64,000 nucleotides of DNA, from contig CAZJHX010000015.1 in assembly GCA_964545715.1 (NCBI GenBank), positions 1 to 64,000 on the forward strand. The letters run 5' to 3'. The translations under genes and the position numbers were made by a program. Every line of letters begins with the position of its first letter. The stretch's first letter is position 1. The notes under the pieces were generated by a model. The model worked only from the letters and a program-made list of their open reading frames with translations, searched no databases and had not been told where the DNA came from. Origin of the DNA: CAZJHX01 sp964545715 (GTDB taxonomy: Bacteria > Myxococcota_A > UBA9042 > GCA-2863065). Positions 53,142 through 61,900 of the stretch are shown here, in pieces.

Positions 53142-55779
53142 TCTCGGCCTCCTTCTCGGGCTCCGGCTCCGGCTCGGGCTCGGGCTCGGGCTCCGGCTCC
53201 GGCTCGGGCTCCGGCTCGGGCGTCGGTGCAGCTGCGGCCGCCACCGGCTCGGGCTCGGGCGTCGGTGCAGCTGCGGCCGCCTCCGGCTCGGGCTCGGGCG
53301 TCGGTGCAGCTGCAGCCGCCTCGGGCTCCGGCTCGGGCTCGGGCGTCGGCTCGGGCGTTGGCTCGGGCTCGGGCGTTGGTGCGGCTGCCTCGATCGCCGG
53401 CTCGGGCTCGGGCGTCGGCTCGGGCGCCGGCTCGGGCGCCGGCTCGGGCGTTGGCGCAGCCGCCTCGACCTCCGGCTGGGGCTCAGGCGTGGGCTCGGGC
53501 GCCGGCGCGGCCTTGACCACCTCGGCCGGTGGCTTCTCAGCCGGGGCCGCCTCCCGCCGAGGCGCACGCTCGGGACCCTCGCTGACCAGCTCGATCTCGT
53601 CCGCCGCGTCGTAGCGCAGCTTGCCGTTCTGGTCGGCCTTGATCACTTTGCAGCGGACCACGGCCCCGCGCCAGCGCGTCTTCTTCATGTCGGCCGACAC
53701 GAAGCGCCGATGGATGCCGACCCCGACCGGGAACGTGTCCCCGTCGCCACCGTCCGGCGGCAGGATCGTCCCCAGCAGCAAGCCGCTCTTGCGCAGCACG
53801 CGGTCCACCCGGATCAGCGCCGGCGCGTCGACGCCCACGTTGAACGCAGCCTCGACCTCCGGACCGGGATCCACCGGCGCCGGTCGCTCTTTGCGCTCTT
53901 TGCGCGGCTTCTCTTCGCGGGGCTTCTTCTCGGCTCTCGGCGCGCTCGGCGGCGACGCCATGACCGTGATCTTGGCGCCGTCCCGCATCCAGTAGACCCG
54001 GATCCGGTCGCCCTTGTTGTCGTTCTCCCCGATCACGTGCGCCGTGAACTCGGTCCCCTTCTTCATGTCCGCAATGGCCATGCCCTCGGGCAGCGCATGC
54101 GCCGTCACCATCACCCGCAGATAGCGGTGCTGGTAGAAGTTGGGCGCTCGCGCACCCGGCATCTCGGCCAGCGCGTAGCGGTCGCTGGGGAAGATGACCC
54201 GGCAGCGCACGGCTTTGTCCGCGCCGATGCCCAGCTTCTCCTCCACCGTCAGCATCGCCCGCAGGCGCGCCGCCTCGAACTCGGGATGGTCCACTACCTG
54301 GTCGCGCAGCGCCCGCGCCTCGGCCGCGATCGCGCCGCCGACCGACGCTAGTGGACGCAGCAGGCTCTCCGCCTCGGCGATCCGGATTCCCGCGCCGATG
54401 TGGATCTGGGCCAGGGTCAGCCGCAGGTCCGGTGCATCCGCGCTGCTCAGGCGGCGGTGGCCGATCGCCAACGCGCGCTCCGGATCGCCCGCGTCCGCAG
54501 TGATCTGGACCGTACGCACAACCAGGTGCTTGCTCTGCTGCAGCTTCTTCTGGCGCAGCAGCACCTTGTCCGACAGCCCGGCCGCCACAGCCGGTCCCGC
54601 CGTCGCCGCCAGGTGCTCGACCAGCACCAGCGCCGTATCGGCCGTCAACTGGCGCGCGGCGTTGCTCGGGAAGCCCTGCGCCACCCACAGCTCGATCTCG
54701 GCGTCCAGGCCGGACGGCGCGCCCGTCGACAGCGTCTTGACCCAGTGCCGGGCCAGCGCCTCGCGGGTCGCCTCTCCCGCTGCGCCCTCGCGGACCAGCG
54801 AGGAGTGGTGCTGCAACACCGCCTCCCGATCGCCTGTGGCCTCCAGCGCCTCTGTCAGCGCGCCTCTCAACGCGTCTGCCGCCGCCGGATCCGACGCGGC
54901 CGTCTGCAGTGCGGTCGCCAGGCGGCGCGCGCGATCGCCGCCGAGCAGCTTGCGACGGCTCAGCCCGCTCTCCAGACGCACGAACTCGGCGACCGGGGGA
55001 GACGGCTGAGACGCCAGCGTCGACACCAAATCGATCGCCGCATCCACCGCGCGCTTGCTCACGCGCAGATCTTTGTCGCTCAGCTGCATGATCGTCGCGC
55101 GCAGCCGCATCGTGTCGCGCGCCGGGTCGGGGCCAAACATCTTGTCCGCGTCGTCCACCAGCGTGGCAAAGCGGTTGAAGGAGTCCTCGCGCTTCGGTCG
55201 CGCCAGCGCGCTGCCGCCCAGAAGGGTCAGGCGCAGCCGTGCGGACGCAGCCGCTTCACGCTCGGGTTCGCGCGCCAGCAGCCCATCCAGCCGCTCGATC
55301 AGCGTATCGGTTGCGCTCTCCAGCTCCGCGCGATCGCTGGCGCCCAGCGCCTCTGCCCGGACGGCCACCGCGGTCGCAACGGCCGCCGTCAAACGGTCTC
55401 CCGCGTGCGCGCGCCCGCTGGCGTCGATCAGCTGCGTCAGTACTGCGTTCTCCACCGGCGCATGCGCCGCGTGGTGGGCCAGCGCGATCCCAGGCACCAG
55501 GTCGTCCGGGTCCGCGGTCAGCGCGGCCGACAGCTCCGGGGCCGCGGCAGCCGACAGATCAGCTGCGAGGTCCGCGGTGTCGGGCGACAGCGCCACGTGG
55601 TCCACCAGCACGGCCAGGTTGTGCGCAAAATACGGGTCCGCCGGCGCTCCGGACGCCACGGCGCTCTGCTCGGCCAGCAGATCGTGCAGCAGCTCGGCGT
55701 CGTCCGTGTTCAGGCCGGTGGTCTGGGTCAGCCGGGTCAGAGCGCGTCGAAGTTCAGAGCGCTGTGCAGCGTTTGTCAC
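53128..55779 (-). CDS. Large helical-repeat protein with possible OB-fold domains and a Glu-Pro-rich tail
   Basis: The 883-residue protein begins at GTG 55779, overlapping the grpE stop. Residues 1 to about 510 are alanine-rich helices resembling TPR/HEAT-like repeats. Two beta-rich segments follow: KGTEFTAHVIGENDNKGDRI (about 570-620) and SGLLLGTILPPDG to WRGAVVRCKVIKADQNGK (about 665-740). They could be OB-type (S1 or cold-shock-like) nucleic-acid binding domains. The last 120 residues are EPEPEP and APTPEPEPE repeats, probably disordered. Its position after grpE and before a DbpA-like gene suggests a role with RNA or ribosomes. No family name can be given. Confidence 0.75.
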   Translation of the reverse strand: MTNAAQRSELRRALTRLTQTTGLNTDDAELLHDLLAEQSAVASGAPADPYFAHNLAVLVDHVALSPDTADLAADLSAAAAPELSAALTADPDDLVPGIALAHHAAHAPVENAVLTQLIDASGRAHAGDRLTAAVATAVAVRAEALGASDRAELESATDTLIERLDGLLAREPEREAAASARLRLTLLGGSALARPKREDSFNRFATLVDDADKMFGPDPARDTMRLRATIMQLSDKDLRVSKRAVDAAIDLVSTLASQPSPPVAEFVRLESGLSRRKLLGGDRARRLATALQTAASDPAAADALRGALTEALEATGDREAVLQHHSSLVREGAAGEATREALARHWVKTLSTGAPSGLDAEIELWVAQGFPSNAARQLTADTALVLVEHLAATAGPAVAAGLSDKVLLRQKKLQQSKHLVVRTVQITADAGDPERALAIGHRRLSSADAPDLRLTLAQIHIGAGIRIAEAESLLRPLASVGGAIAAEARALRDQVVDHPEFEAARLRAMLTVEEKLGIGADKAVRCRVIFPSDRYALAEMPGARAPNFYQHRYLRVMVTAHALPEGMAIADMKKGTEFTAHVIGENDNKGDRIRVYWMRDGAKITVMASPPSAPRAEKKPREEKPRKERKERPAPVDPGPEVEAAFNVGVDAPALIRVDRVLRKSGLLLGTILPPDGGDGDTFPVGVGIHRRFVSADMKKTRWRGAVVRCKVIKADQNGKLRYDAADEIELVSEGPERAPRREAAPAEKPPAEVVKAAPAPEPTPEPQPEVEAAAPTPEPAPEPAPEPTPEPEPAIEAAAPTPEPEPTPEPTPEPEPEPEAAAAAPTPEPEPEAAAAAPTPEPEPVAAAAAPTPEPEPEPEPEPEPEPEPEPEPEKEAEIAAQ
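53150..53510 (-). repeat. Low-complexity Glu-Pro coding repeat
   Basis: The DNA is a tandem array of GAGCCC/GAGCCG hexamers with interspersed APTPEPEPE-coding units of about 48 bp, some nearly identical (for example around 53240, 53285 and 53315). All changes keep the frame. It is a protein-coding repeat, not a CRISPR. Confidence 0.85.
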
Positions 55780-56303
55780 GTCGTTATCCTCGTCTCTTGA
55801 TCGAGCTTTCCGACCTGCACCATCGCGGCCCGCAGGACGCGACCGTCGGCCTGATAGCCCGGTTTCAGCACGTTCACTATCACGTTTGCCTGATCCGCGT
55901 CTTGGACCGTGACCACCCCGATGGCGTCATGTCGCGTTGGATCAAAGGTCTCGCCCGAAGGGTCGAACCGCGTCAGCCCGAGCTCCGCAAGCGCCTGGAA
56001 GAAGTGGTCACGCACAAGCTGGACGCCCGAAAGCAGCCCGTCGCCACCGTTTTCGCCCGCCTCAACCGTGCGATCCAGGTTGTCCGCCAGTTCGAACAGG
56101 CGCGCGACCATGCTCATGCGGGCCGCCTCGATCTCACTCGAGTGGTTTCGCTTGAGGCGATCGCGCGTCTTCACGAACTCCGCCGCCGCCTCGGTATGGG
56201 CCTCGCGCAGTTTTGCGGCTGTTTGCTGGGCGTCGGCCAGCTGTAGCTCGAGCGCGTCGATTCGTTCTTGTAGAGCTTTGGGGCCTTGTTGTGCCTCAGT
56301 CAT
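55776..56303 (-). CDS. grpE: Nucleotide exchange factor GrpE
   Basis: The 175-residue protein has the GrpE plan: a coiled-coil N-terminus (LQERIDALELQLADAQQTAA), LFELADNLDRTVEAG, and a C-terminal beta domain with FDPTRHDAIGVV and VVNVLKPGYQADGRVLRAAM. It releases ADP from DnaK in the heat-shock chaperone cycle. dnaK itself is not nearby; instead two large unknown genes follow with overlapping starts. A hairpin covering the ribosome site lies just upstream (56304-56333). Confidence 0.95.
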   Translation of the reverse strand: MTEAQQGPKALQERIDALELQLADAQQTAAKLREAHTEAAAEFVKTRDRLKRNHSSEIEAARMSMVARLFELADNLDRTVEAGENGGDGLLSGVQLVRDHFFQALAELGLTRFDPSGETFDPTRHDAIGVVTVQDADQANVIVNVLKPGYQADGRVLRAAMVQVGKLDQETRITT

Positions 56304-56333
56304 CGTTCCTCCCGCGAAAAACGCGTAGGAACG
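56304..56333 (-). promoter_or_regulatory. Hairpin masking the grpE ribosome-binding site (candidate RNA thermometer)
   Basis: In the grpE message, CGTTCCT, then A, CGCG, TTTTT, CGCG, GG and AGGAACG stand directly before the ATG. The 7-bp outer arms and 4-bp inner arms are perfect complements, and the 3' arm contains the Shine-Dalgarno GGGAGGAACG. Folding would block translation; melting on heat would release it. It could instead be a DNA operator. It is unlike the CIRCE consensus. Confidence 0.5.
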
Positions 56334-56441
56334 CTATGCGCGTTGGCCGGTACGGTCAACCCGGTTGCCGATCAAGCGGTCGTTCGGTACCGTCGCGGTG
56401 GGGCGGGCGGTCCCTGGTTCACATCGGATGGAGAAGAGAGC

Positions 56442-59012
56442 ATGCGCGCTCACTATTGCTGGCGAAATATCGCGTCGGTTGCCGACTACCTCGAGGCGCT
56501 GTCCGGCGAGGCGTCGGCGTTCGCTCTGCCAGGCACCAGCGCTGTGTACGCGCCCGACCGGCCTGTCGTGTTGCGCCACCTGCATCTGGAGGTCAAGGTG
56601 GACCCGGAGGCCGAGACCGTCGACGGGCGTGTGACCATGCTGATCATGCCTGTCGTCGACGAGGTGACGTCCGTGCGTCTGGACGCCTCCGACCTCGAGA
56701 TCGAGCAGATCATTGTCGAAGGCAGCCCCGAGCCGGCGGACTTCGACTACGACGGGCGCCATCTGGACATCACGCTCAACGAGCCGCTGCTGATGAACGC
56801 GACGCGCTCGCTGGTCATCGTGTATCGCGTCGAGAAGCCACGCCTGGGCCTGTACTTCGTCAAGCCGGACGCCGCCAACCCGGACCGCGCGGTCCAGGTC
56901 TGGAGCCAGAATCAAGACGACGACGCCCGCTACTGGTTTCCCTGTATGGACCAGCCCGGCCTGAAGATGACCACCTCGGTCGTCGCCACGGTCCCCACGG
57001 AATTTATCGCGCTGTCCAACGGGGAGCCGGGCGCGGACAACCCGACCGAGCACTGGGAAGAGGGCTGGCACAGCTTCCACTTCAGCCAAGCCACGCCGCA
57101 TCCCATCTACCTGCTCACGCTGCTGGTCGGCCCGTTTGTCGAGCGAAAGGACGAGGAGGCGCCCGTCGACCTGCGCTGGTATTGCCTGCCCGGGCGCGAG
57201 GAGGAGGCCCAGCGCAGCTTTGCCAAGACCGGCAAGATGATCGCGTTCTTCAGCGACTTCCTGAAGATCCCGTACCCCTGGCCCCGCTACGGCCAGGCCG
57301 CCGTCAGCGAGTTCGTCTTCGGCGGCATGGAGAACACGACCCTCACAACCGTCACGGAGCGCGTGCTGACCGACGAGCGCGCCGCCCTGGACTACTCGGC
57401 CGACGGGCTGGTCGCCCACGAGCTGGCGCATCAGTGGTTTGGCGACTATGTCACGTGTCGCGACTGGTCTCACGGCTGGCTCAACGAGGGCTTCGCCACC
57501 TACTTCGATGCCCTGTTCAAGCAGCATGATCGCGGTCAGGACGAGTTCGACTACAACATGTGGGAGCTGGCCGAGGGCTACTTCACCGAGGTACGCACCA
57601 AGTACAGCCGTCCGCTGGTCAGCCGGGACTACGCCGAGCCCATCGACCTCTTCGATCGCCACCTCTACCACAAGGGCGCCTGGGTGCTGCACATGCTGCG
57701 CAGCCTGCTCGGGGACATGCCCTTCCGTCGCGGTCTGCACGTTTACCTGGACCGCTTCGGGTACGGACAAGCGGAGACGCCCGACCTGCGCCGCGCCATG
57801 GAGGACGCCACAGGGCGCAGTCTGGGGCGCTTCTTCGACGAGTGGGTCCATCGCGCCGGGTATCCCAGGCTGAAATGGAAGATGTCTACCGATGCCCGCG
57901 CGGTGACCGTCACCGTCGAGCAGACCGGCAAGAAGGCTCCCGTGTGGGACATCTCCACGACGCTGCTGATCCGCAAGGGCGAGGTCGAGCAGCGCATCCC
58001 TGTTCGCATCGACAGCAAGTCACAGACCATCATCGTGCCCACAACCGGCCGCCCTGACCTCGTCGTCCTGGACCCCGACAACACAGTGCTGTGCAGCATG
58101 ACCACCGAGGTCTCCACCGGCCAGCTGCGCGCGATGCTCAAGGACGCCCCCAGCGTGGTGCGGCGCATCGGAGCGGGTCGGGCCCTGGCCAAAAAGCAGA
58201 GCAGCATGGCCCTGAAGGCGCTCATCACAGCCTTGAGCGACGACCCCTTCTGGGGTGTGCGCAAGCAGATGGCCAGATCGCTGGGACGCATCGGGACCGA
58301 GGACGCGCGCGACGCCCTGCTGTCGGCGCTGCAGTCCGAGAAGCATCCCAAAGCGCGGCACGGGATCGTCACCGCGCTGGGCATGCTGACCGGGTGCACA
58401 CAGGCGTCCGAGGCGCTGGCCGCCCTGATCGAGGCGGGCGAGCCGAGCTATCTGGTGGAGGCCGAGGCCGTGCGATGCATCGGGCGGCTCAACAACGAGG
58501 GCGCGTTCGACATCTTGACCGCCGCGCTGGACCGCTCCAGCTTCAACGACGTGGTCGCGGCCGCCGGCTTGTCCGGGCTCGCGTGGCAGCGCTCAGGCGA
58601 GGCGTTGGACGTTATCGTGTCGCGCTCCGGACCCTTGAACAAGACGCTGGTGCGCGTGGCGGCCATCCTGGCCATCGGTCGGGTCGGGCGCGACGTGCCC
58701 GAGCTGCGACTGCAGGCTCTCGAGGCGCTGCATGCGCAGGTGACGGCCACGTCGCTGCGGGTCAAGATGTCGCTGCTGAGCGCGCTGGAGACCATCGGAG
58801 TCACCGAGGGCATTCGCACCGTCAACACGATCGGCGAGCTCGGTGTCGACGGCCGTGTTCGTCGCCGGTGCAGGGAGGCGTCTACGGCCATCCGCAAGAA
58901 GCTGGACAAGAACGCCGCCTTCGGGAGCCTGCGCACCGAGATCGAGCAGCTGCGCGCCGAGCAGAAGACGCTGCGTGGGCGCGTTGACCGCAACGAGAGC
59001 CGCCGAAAATAG
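56442..59012 (+). CDS. M1-family aminopeptidase with C-terminal HEAT-like repeats
   Basis: The 856-residue protein has the M1 exopeptidase motif FGGMENTTLTT (about residue 293) and the zinc motif HELAHQWFGDYVTCRDWSHG then WLNEGFATY, giving HExxH-x18-E (about 326-350). The catalytic part ends near residue 520. A beta-sandwich and then alanine-rich helical repeats (MARSLGRIGTEDARDALLSA, AVRCIGRLNNEGAFDILTAA) with HEAT character follow, and a coiled coil ends the protein. It removes N-terminal amino acids from peptides. No signal peptide is seen, so it is cytoplasmic. ATG 56442 follows GGAGAAGAGA. Confidence 0.93.
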   Translation: MRAHYCWRNIASVADYLEALSGEASAFALPGTSAVYAPDRPVVLRHLHLEVKVDPEAETVDGRVTMLIMPVVDEVTSVRLDASDLEIEQIIVEGSPEPADFDYDGRHLDITLNEPLLMNATRSLVIVYRVEKPRLGLYFVKPDAANPDRAVQVWSQNQDDDARYWFPCMDQPGLKMTTSVVATVPTEFIALSNGEPGADNPTEHWEEGWHSFHFSQATPHPIYLLTLLVGPFVERKDEEAPVDLRWYCLPGREEEAQRSFAKTGKMIAFFSDFLKIPYPWPRYGQAAVSEFVFGGMENTTLTTVTERVLTDERAALDYSADGLVAHELAHQWFGDYVTCRDWSHGWLNEGFATYFDALFKQHDRGQDEFDYNMWELAEGYFTEVRTKYSRPLVSRDYAEPIDLFDRHLYHKGAWVLHMLRSLLGDMPFRRGLHVYLDRFGYGQAETPDLRRAMEDATGRSLGRFFDEWVHRAGYPRLKWKMSTDARAVTVTVEQTGKKAPVWDISTTLLIRKGEVEQRIPVRIDSKSQTIIVPTTGRPDLVVLDPDNTVLCSMTTEVSTGQLRAMLKDAPSVVRRIGAGRALAKKQSSMALKALITALSDDPFWGVRKQMARSLGRIGTEDARDALLSALQSEKHPKARHGIVTALGMLTGCTQASEALAALIEAGEPSYLVEAEAVRCIGRLNNEGAFDILTAALDRSSFNDVVAAAGLSGLAWQRSGEALDVIVSRSGPLNKTLVRVAAILAIGRVGRDVPELRLQALEALHAQVTATSLRVKMSLLSALETIGVTEGIRTVNTIGELGVDGRVRRRCREASTAIRKKLDKNAAFGSLRTEIEQLRAEQKTLRGRVDRNESRRK

Positions 59013-59030
59013 ACCCCGCCGACAAGCCGG

Positions 59031-60443
59031 CTACTCCGGGGCGCCCTCGTCCGCGTCTCGAAGCTCGTACTCTTTCATCTTGTTCTGGAGGCTCTTGCGG
59101 CTGATCTGCAGCATCTGCGCCGCGCGGGTCACGTTGCCGCCGGTCTCCTTGAGCGCTTTGACGATGACCTCGCGCTCGACACGGACAGTCGTCTCTTTCA
59201 CCAACTCTTTCAGCGGGCCCACGCCCTGGGCGGACGCTGACGCGGTGGCGCTGTCGATCGCGGTGGCCACGGCGCGCCGCTCGGCGGACAGAAGCTCCGG
59301 AGGGACGTCGGCCATGGTAAGCTGCTCGCCCGAGCTGAACAGCATCATGCGCTCAAACACGTTCTCCAGCTCTCGAATGTTGCCGGGCCAGTCATAAGCC
59401 ATCAGCGCGGCCATCGCCGTCTGCTCGATGCCGGAGACGTCCTTCTTCAGGCGCTCGTTGTACTTGCCCATAATGTGTTCTGCGATCTGGCTGATGTCGT
59501 TCTTGCGCTCGCGCAGAGGCGGCATCCGGATCGGGACCACGTTCAGCCGGTAGTACAGGTCCTCGCGAAAGCGACCCTCGCTTATGGCGGTCTCGAGGTT
59601 CTGGTTGGTCGCCGCGATCAGGCGCACGTCCACTTTGATCGTGCGGATCCCCCCCACGCGCTCGAACTCCTGCTCCTGCAGTGCGCGCAGCAGCTTGACC
59701 TGCATCTCAAGCGGGATCTCACCGATCTCGTCGAGGAAGAGCGTGCCCTCGTGGGCCAGTTCGAAGCGGCCGGGTTTGCTGCCCACGGCGCCGGTGAACG
59801 CGCCCTTCTCGTAGCCGAAAAGCTCGGACTCGATCAGGTCCTTGGGAATGGCCGCGCAGTTGATCCGGATGAACGGCTTCTTGGCCCGGATCGACTCGGT
59901 GTGCAGCGCTCGGCTGATCAGCTCTTTGCCCGTGCCGCTCTCGCCCGTGATCAGCACCGTCGTAGGGCTGTCCGCGACCTTCTCGATAATCTCGAAGATC
60001 TCGTGCATGGCGTCCGTGCTGCCGATCATCCCAAAGCGGCCGTCCTCCGGCGCGCCCAGGATGCGGTTGCCTGCCAGCTTGCTGGTCCTGACCGCCTTGC
60101 CGATGATGATCTTGAGCTCAGCCTGCTCAAACGGCTTCGTGATGTAGTCGAAGGCGCCCTTTTTCATCGCCTCGACAGCCGTGTCCACCGTGCCGTGCGC
60201 CGTGATCATGATCACCGGCACAAACGGGTACTTCTTCTGGACGTGATCCAGAAGCTCCATGCCGTCGACGGTGGGCATGCGCAGGTCCGTCACGATGACG
60301 TGGACCTCTTCCTTGTTCAGGATGTCGATCGCCTGGGCGCCGTCGACCGCTTGAATGGTCTCGTAGCCTTCGCGCTTGAGGTTGGCGCACAAGACCGTGC
60401 GCAGATTGCGCTCGTCGTCGACCACCAGGATGCGTGGCTTCAT
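59031..60443 (-). CDS. NtrC-type sigma-54 response regulator
   Basis: The 470-residue protein has a receiver domain (ILVVDDERNLRTVL, acceptor Asp in VIVTDLRMPTVDG), an AAA+ domain (GESGTGKELISRAL, GYEKGAFTGAVG, GTLFLDEIGEIP) and a Fis-type helix-turn-helix (ETGGNVTRAAQMLQISRKSL). ATG 60443 with GAGGAGAG upstream gives the right N-terminus; the frame to 60539 is not needed. It activates sigma-54 promoters when phosphorylated. Its cognate kinase is not adjacent; xseA lies 10 bp upstream in the same direction, so they are probably co-transcribed. Confidence 0.95.
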   Translation of the reverse strand: MKPRILVVDDERNLRTVLCANLKREGYETIQAVDGAQAIDILNKEEVHVIVTDLRMPTVDGMELLDHVQKKYPFVPVIMITAHGTVDTAVEAMKKGAFDYITKPFEQAELKIIIGKAVRTSKLAGNRILGAPEDGRFGMIGSTDAMHEIFEIIEKVADSPTTVLITGESGTGKELISRALHTESIRAKKPFIRINCAAIPKDLIESELFGYEKGAFTGAVGSKPGRFELAHEGTLFLDEIGEIPLEMQVKLLRALQEQEFERVGGIRTIKVDVRLIAATNQNLETAISEGRFREDLYYRLNVVPIRMPPLRERKNDISQIAEHIMGKYNERLKKDVSGIEQTAMAALMAYDWPGNIRELENVFERMMLFSSGEQLTMADVPPELLSAERRAVATAIDSATASASAQGVGPLKELVKETTVRVEREVIVKALKETGGNVTRAAQMLQISRKSLQNKMKEYELRDADEGAPE

Positions 60444-60453
60444 CAACTCTCCT

Positions 60454-61800
60454 CTAACCGCGCGAGTGGTCGACCGTGGCGTCCAGCGTACCCACTCCCA
60501 ACAGGATCTCCACCGCATCTCCAGCGGCGGCCTGAGCATGGGACCGTATCACGGACGCGTCGTCCTGGCGTCGAACGATGGCATAGCCGCGGCTCAGCAC
60601 CCCTTTTGGGCTCATCGCTTGCAGGCGGGACGTCAGGGTCGCGAGGCGCGCTTTGTCGCGCTCCAGTTGGGTGGTCATCGCGCGCCCGAGCCGTGCCTGC
60701 GCCGCCGAAAGCGACGTCCCCTCGCGCTTGAGCCGGGCCAACGGGTGCACCACGGTCAGCCGGCCGGACAGCGCTCGAAGCCGGTTGGCCGCGTCCCGGC
60801 GTCGCACCGTCAAAGCGCGGCGCAGGCGACCATCCAGATCGTCCAGGCGCTGCCAGCGCTCGCGCATCAGTCGCCGGGGATCCGTCAGCCGACCGCTGAG
60901 CGCCGTCAGCCGCCCGCGCGCGTGCTCCAGTGTTCGGCGCAGGCCCAGTCCGCCACGTCGCTGCAGCCCGTCCAGGTAGTCGAGCAGCTCGTCGAGTCGA
61001 GGCACGACCAGATCGCCCACGCCGGTCGGCGTCGCCGCGCGCGCATCCGCGACAAAGTCGGACAGCATGTTGTCGATCTCGTGGCCGACAGCCGAGACGA
61101 CCGGCTTGGGGCAGCCGGCGATCGCCCGGGCCAGCCGCTCATCGTTGAAAGCCCACAGGTCCTGCAGCGAGCCGCCGCCGCGACCGATCACCACCACGTC
61201 CACGTCTCGGACGTGCGCCACCGCCTGCAGCGCGCGGATCAGTCGCGGTGGTGCGTCGTCGCCTTGCACCGGGGCGCCCGCCAGCAGGATCGGCACCGGA
61301 AAGCGCGCATGCACAGACTTGATGATGTCCGCGATCGCGGCGCCGCTGGGCGATGTGACCACACCCACGCGTCGAGGCAACTTGGGCAGCGGGCGCTTGC
61401 GTGTGTGGTCGAAGAGGCCCTCGGCGTGCAGCTTCCGCTTGAGCGCATCCAGTTGGGCGAGCAGCTCGCCCTCGCCGGCCAGGCGCATGAACCGCACCAC
61501 AAGCTGATAGCGGCCGTGAGGCGGGTAGATCTCGATGCCGCCGGTGCAGATGACCCGGTCCCCGTTCTGCGGCGGCCGGTACATCCGGTAGGCAGCGCTG
61601 CGAAACAGCACGGACGGCAGCGTCGCGTTGCGCCCTTTCAGGTCGAAATAGACGTGCCCCGAGCTTGCGCGCCGGCAGGACACGACCTCGCCCTCGACCG
61701 ACACCTCCGGAAAGGCGCCTTCCACCAGTTTTTTGAGCTCGGCAGTGAGCTGATCGACCGTCCGAACGCCGGGCCGGTCGTCCCACAGGGCTTGCTGCAT
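60454..61800 (-). CDS. xseA: Exodeoxyribonuclease VII large subunit
   Basis: The 448-residue protein has an N-terminal OB fold (VSVEGEVVSCRRASSGHVYF), a catalytic region (VGVVTSPSGAAIADI, VVVIGRGGGSLQDLWAFNDE, VVSAVGHEIDNML, ADARAATPT) and a long coiled coil. With the small subunit XseB, not found here, it degrades single-stranded DNA. The length is normal. Confidence 0.96.
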   Translation of the reverse strand: MQQALWDDRPGVRTVDQLTAELKKLVEGAFPEVSVEGEVVSCRRASSGHVYFDLKGRNATLPSVLFRSAAYRMYRPPQNGDRVICTGGIEIYPPHGRYQLVVRFMRLAGEGELLAQLDALKRKLHAEGLFDHTRKRPLPKLPRRVGVVTSPSGAAIADIIKSVHARFPVPILLAGAPVQGDDAPPRLIRALQAVAHVRDVDVVVIGRGGGSLQDLWAFNDERLARAIAGCPKPVVSAVGHEIDNMLSDFVADARAATPTGVGDLVVPRLDELLDYLDGLQRRGGLGLRRTLEHARGRLTALSGRLTDPRRLMRERWQRLDDLDGRLRRALTVRRRDAANRLRALSGRLTVVHPLARLKREGTSLSAAQARLGRAMTTQLERDKARLATLTSRLQAMSPKGVLSRGYAIVRRQDDASVIRSHAQAAAGDAVEILLGVGTLDATVDHSRG

Positions 61801-61900
61801 GCGTCGATGCTACCAGCGTTTGACGGGATACAAAATTGCAAAGGGACGGCCGCGCCTGTTAGTGTTCAGCACGTCGATTATGCCGCCTTGGGAGAGCATC

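Noticed and set aside
53150..53510. Repeat array that might be taken for a CRISPR
   Set aside because: Hexamer-based and in-frame, it codes for Glu-Pro repeats inside a gene; there are no unique spacers of constant size.
53142..53567. Extension of the DbpA-like frame upstream to 53567
   Set aside because: This part only reads the EP-repeat DNA of the preceding gene in another frame (Arg/Ser/Pro-rich), so TTG 53141 is used as the start.
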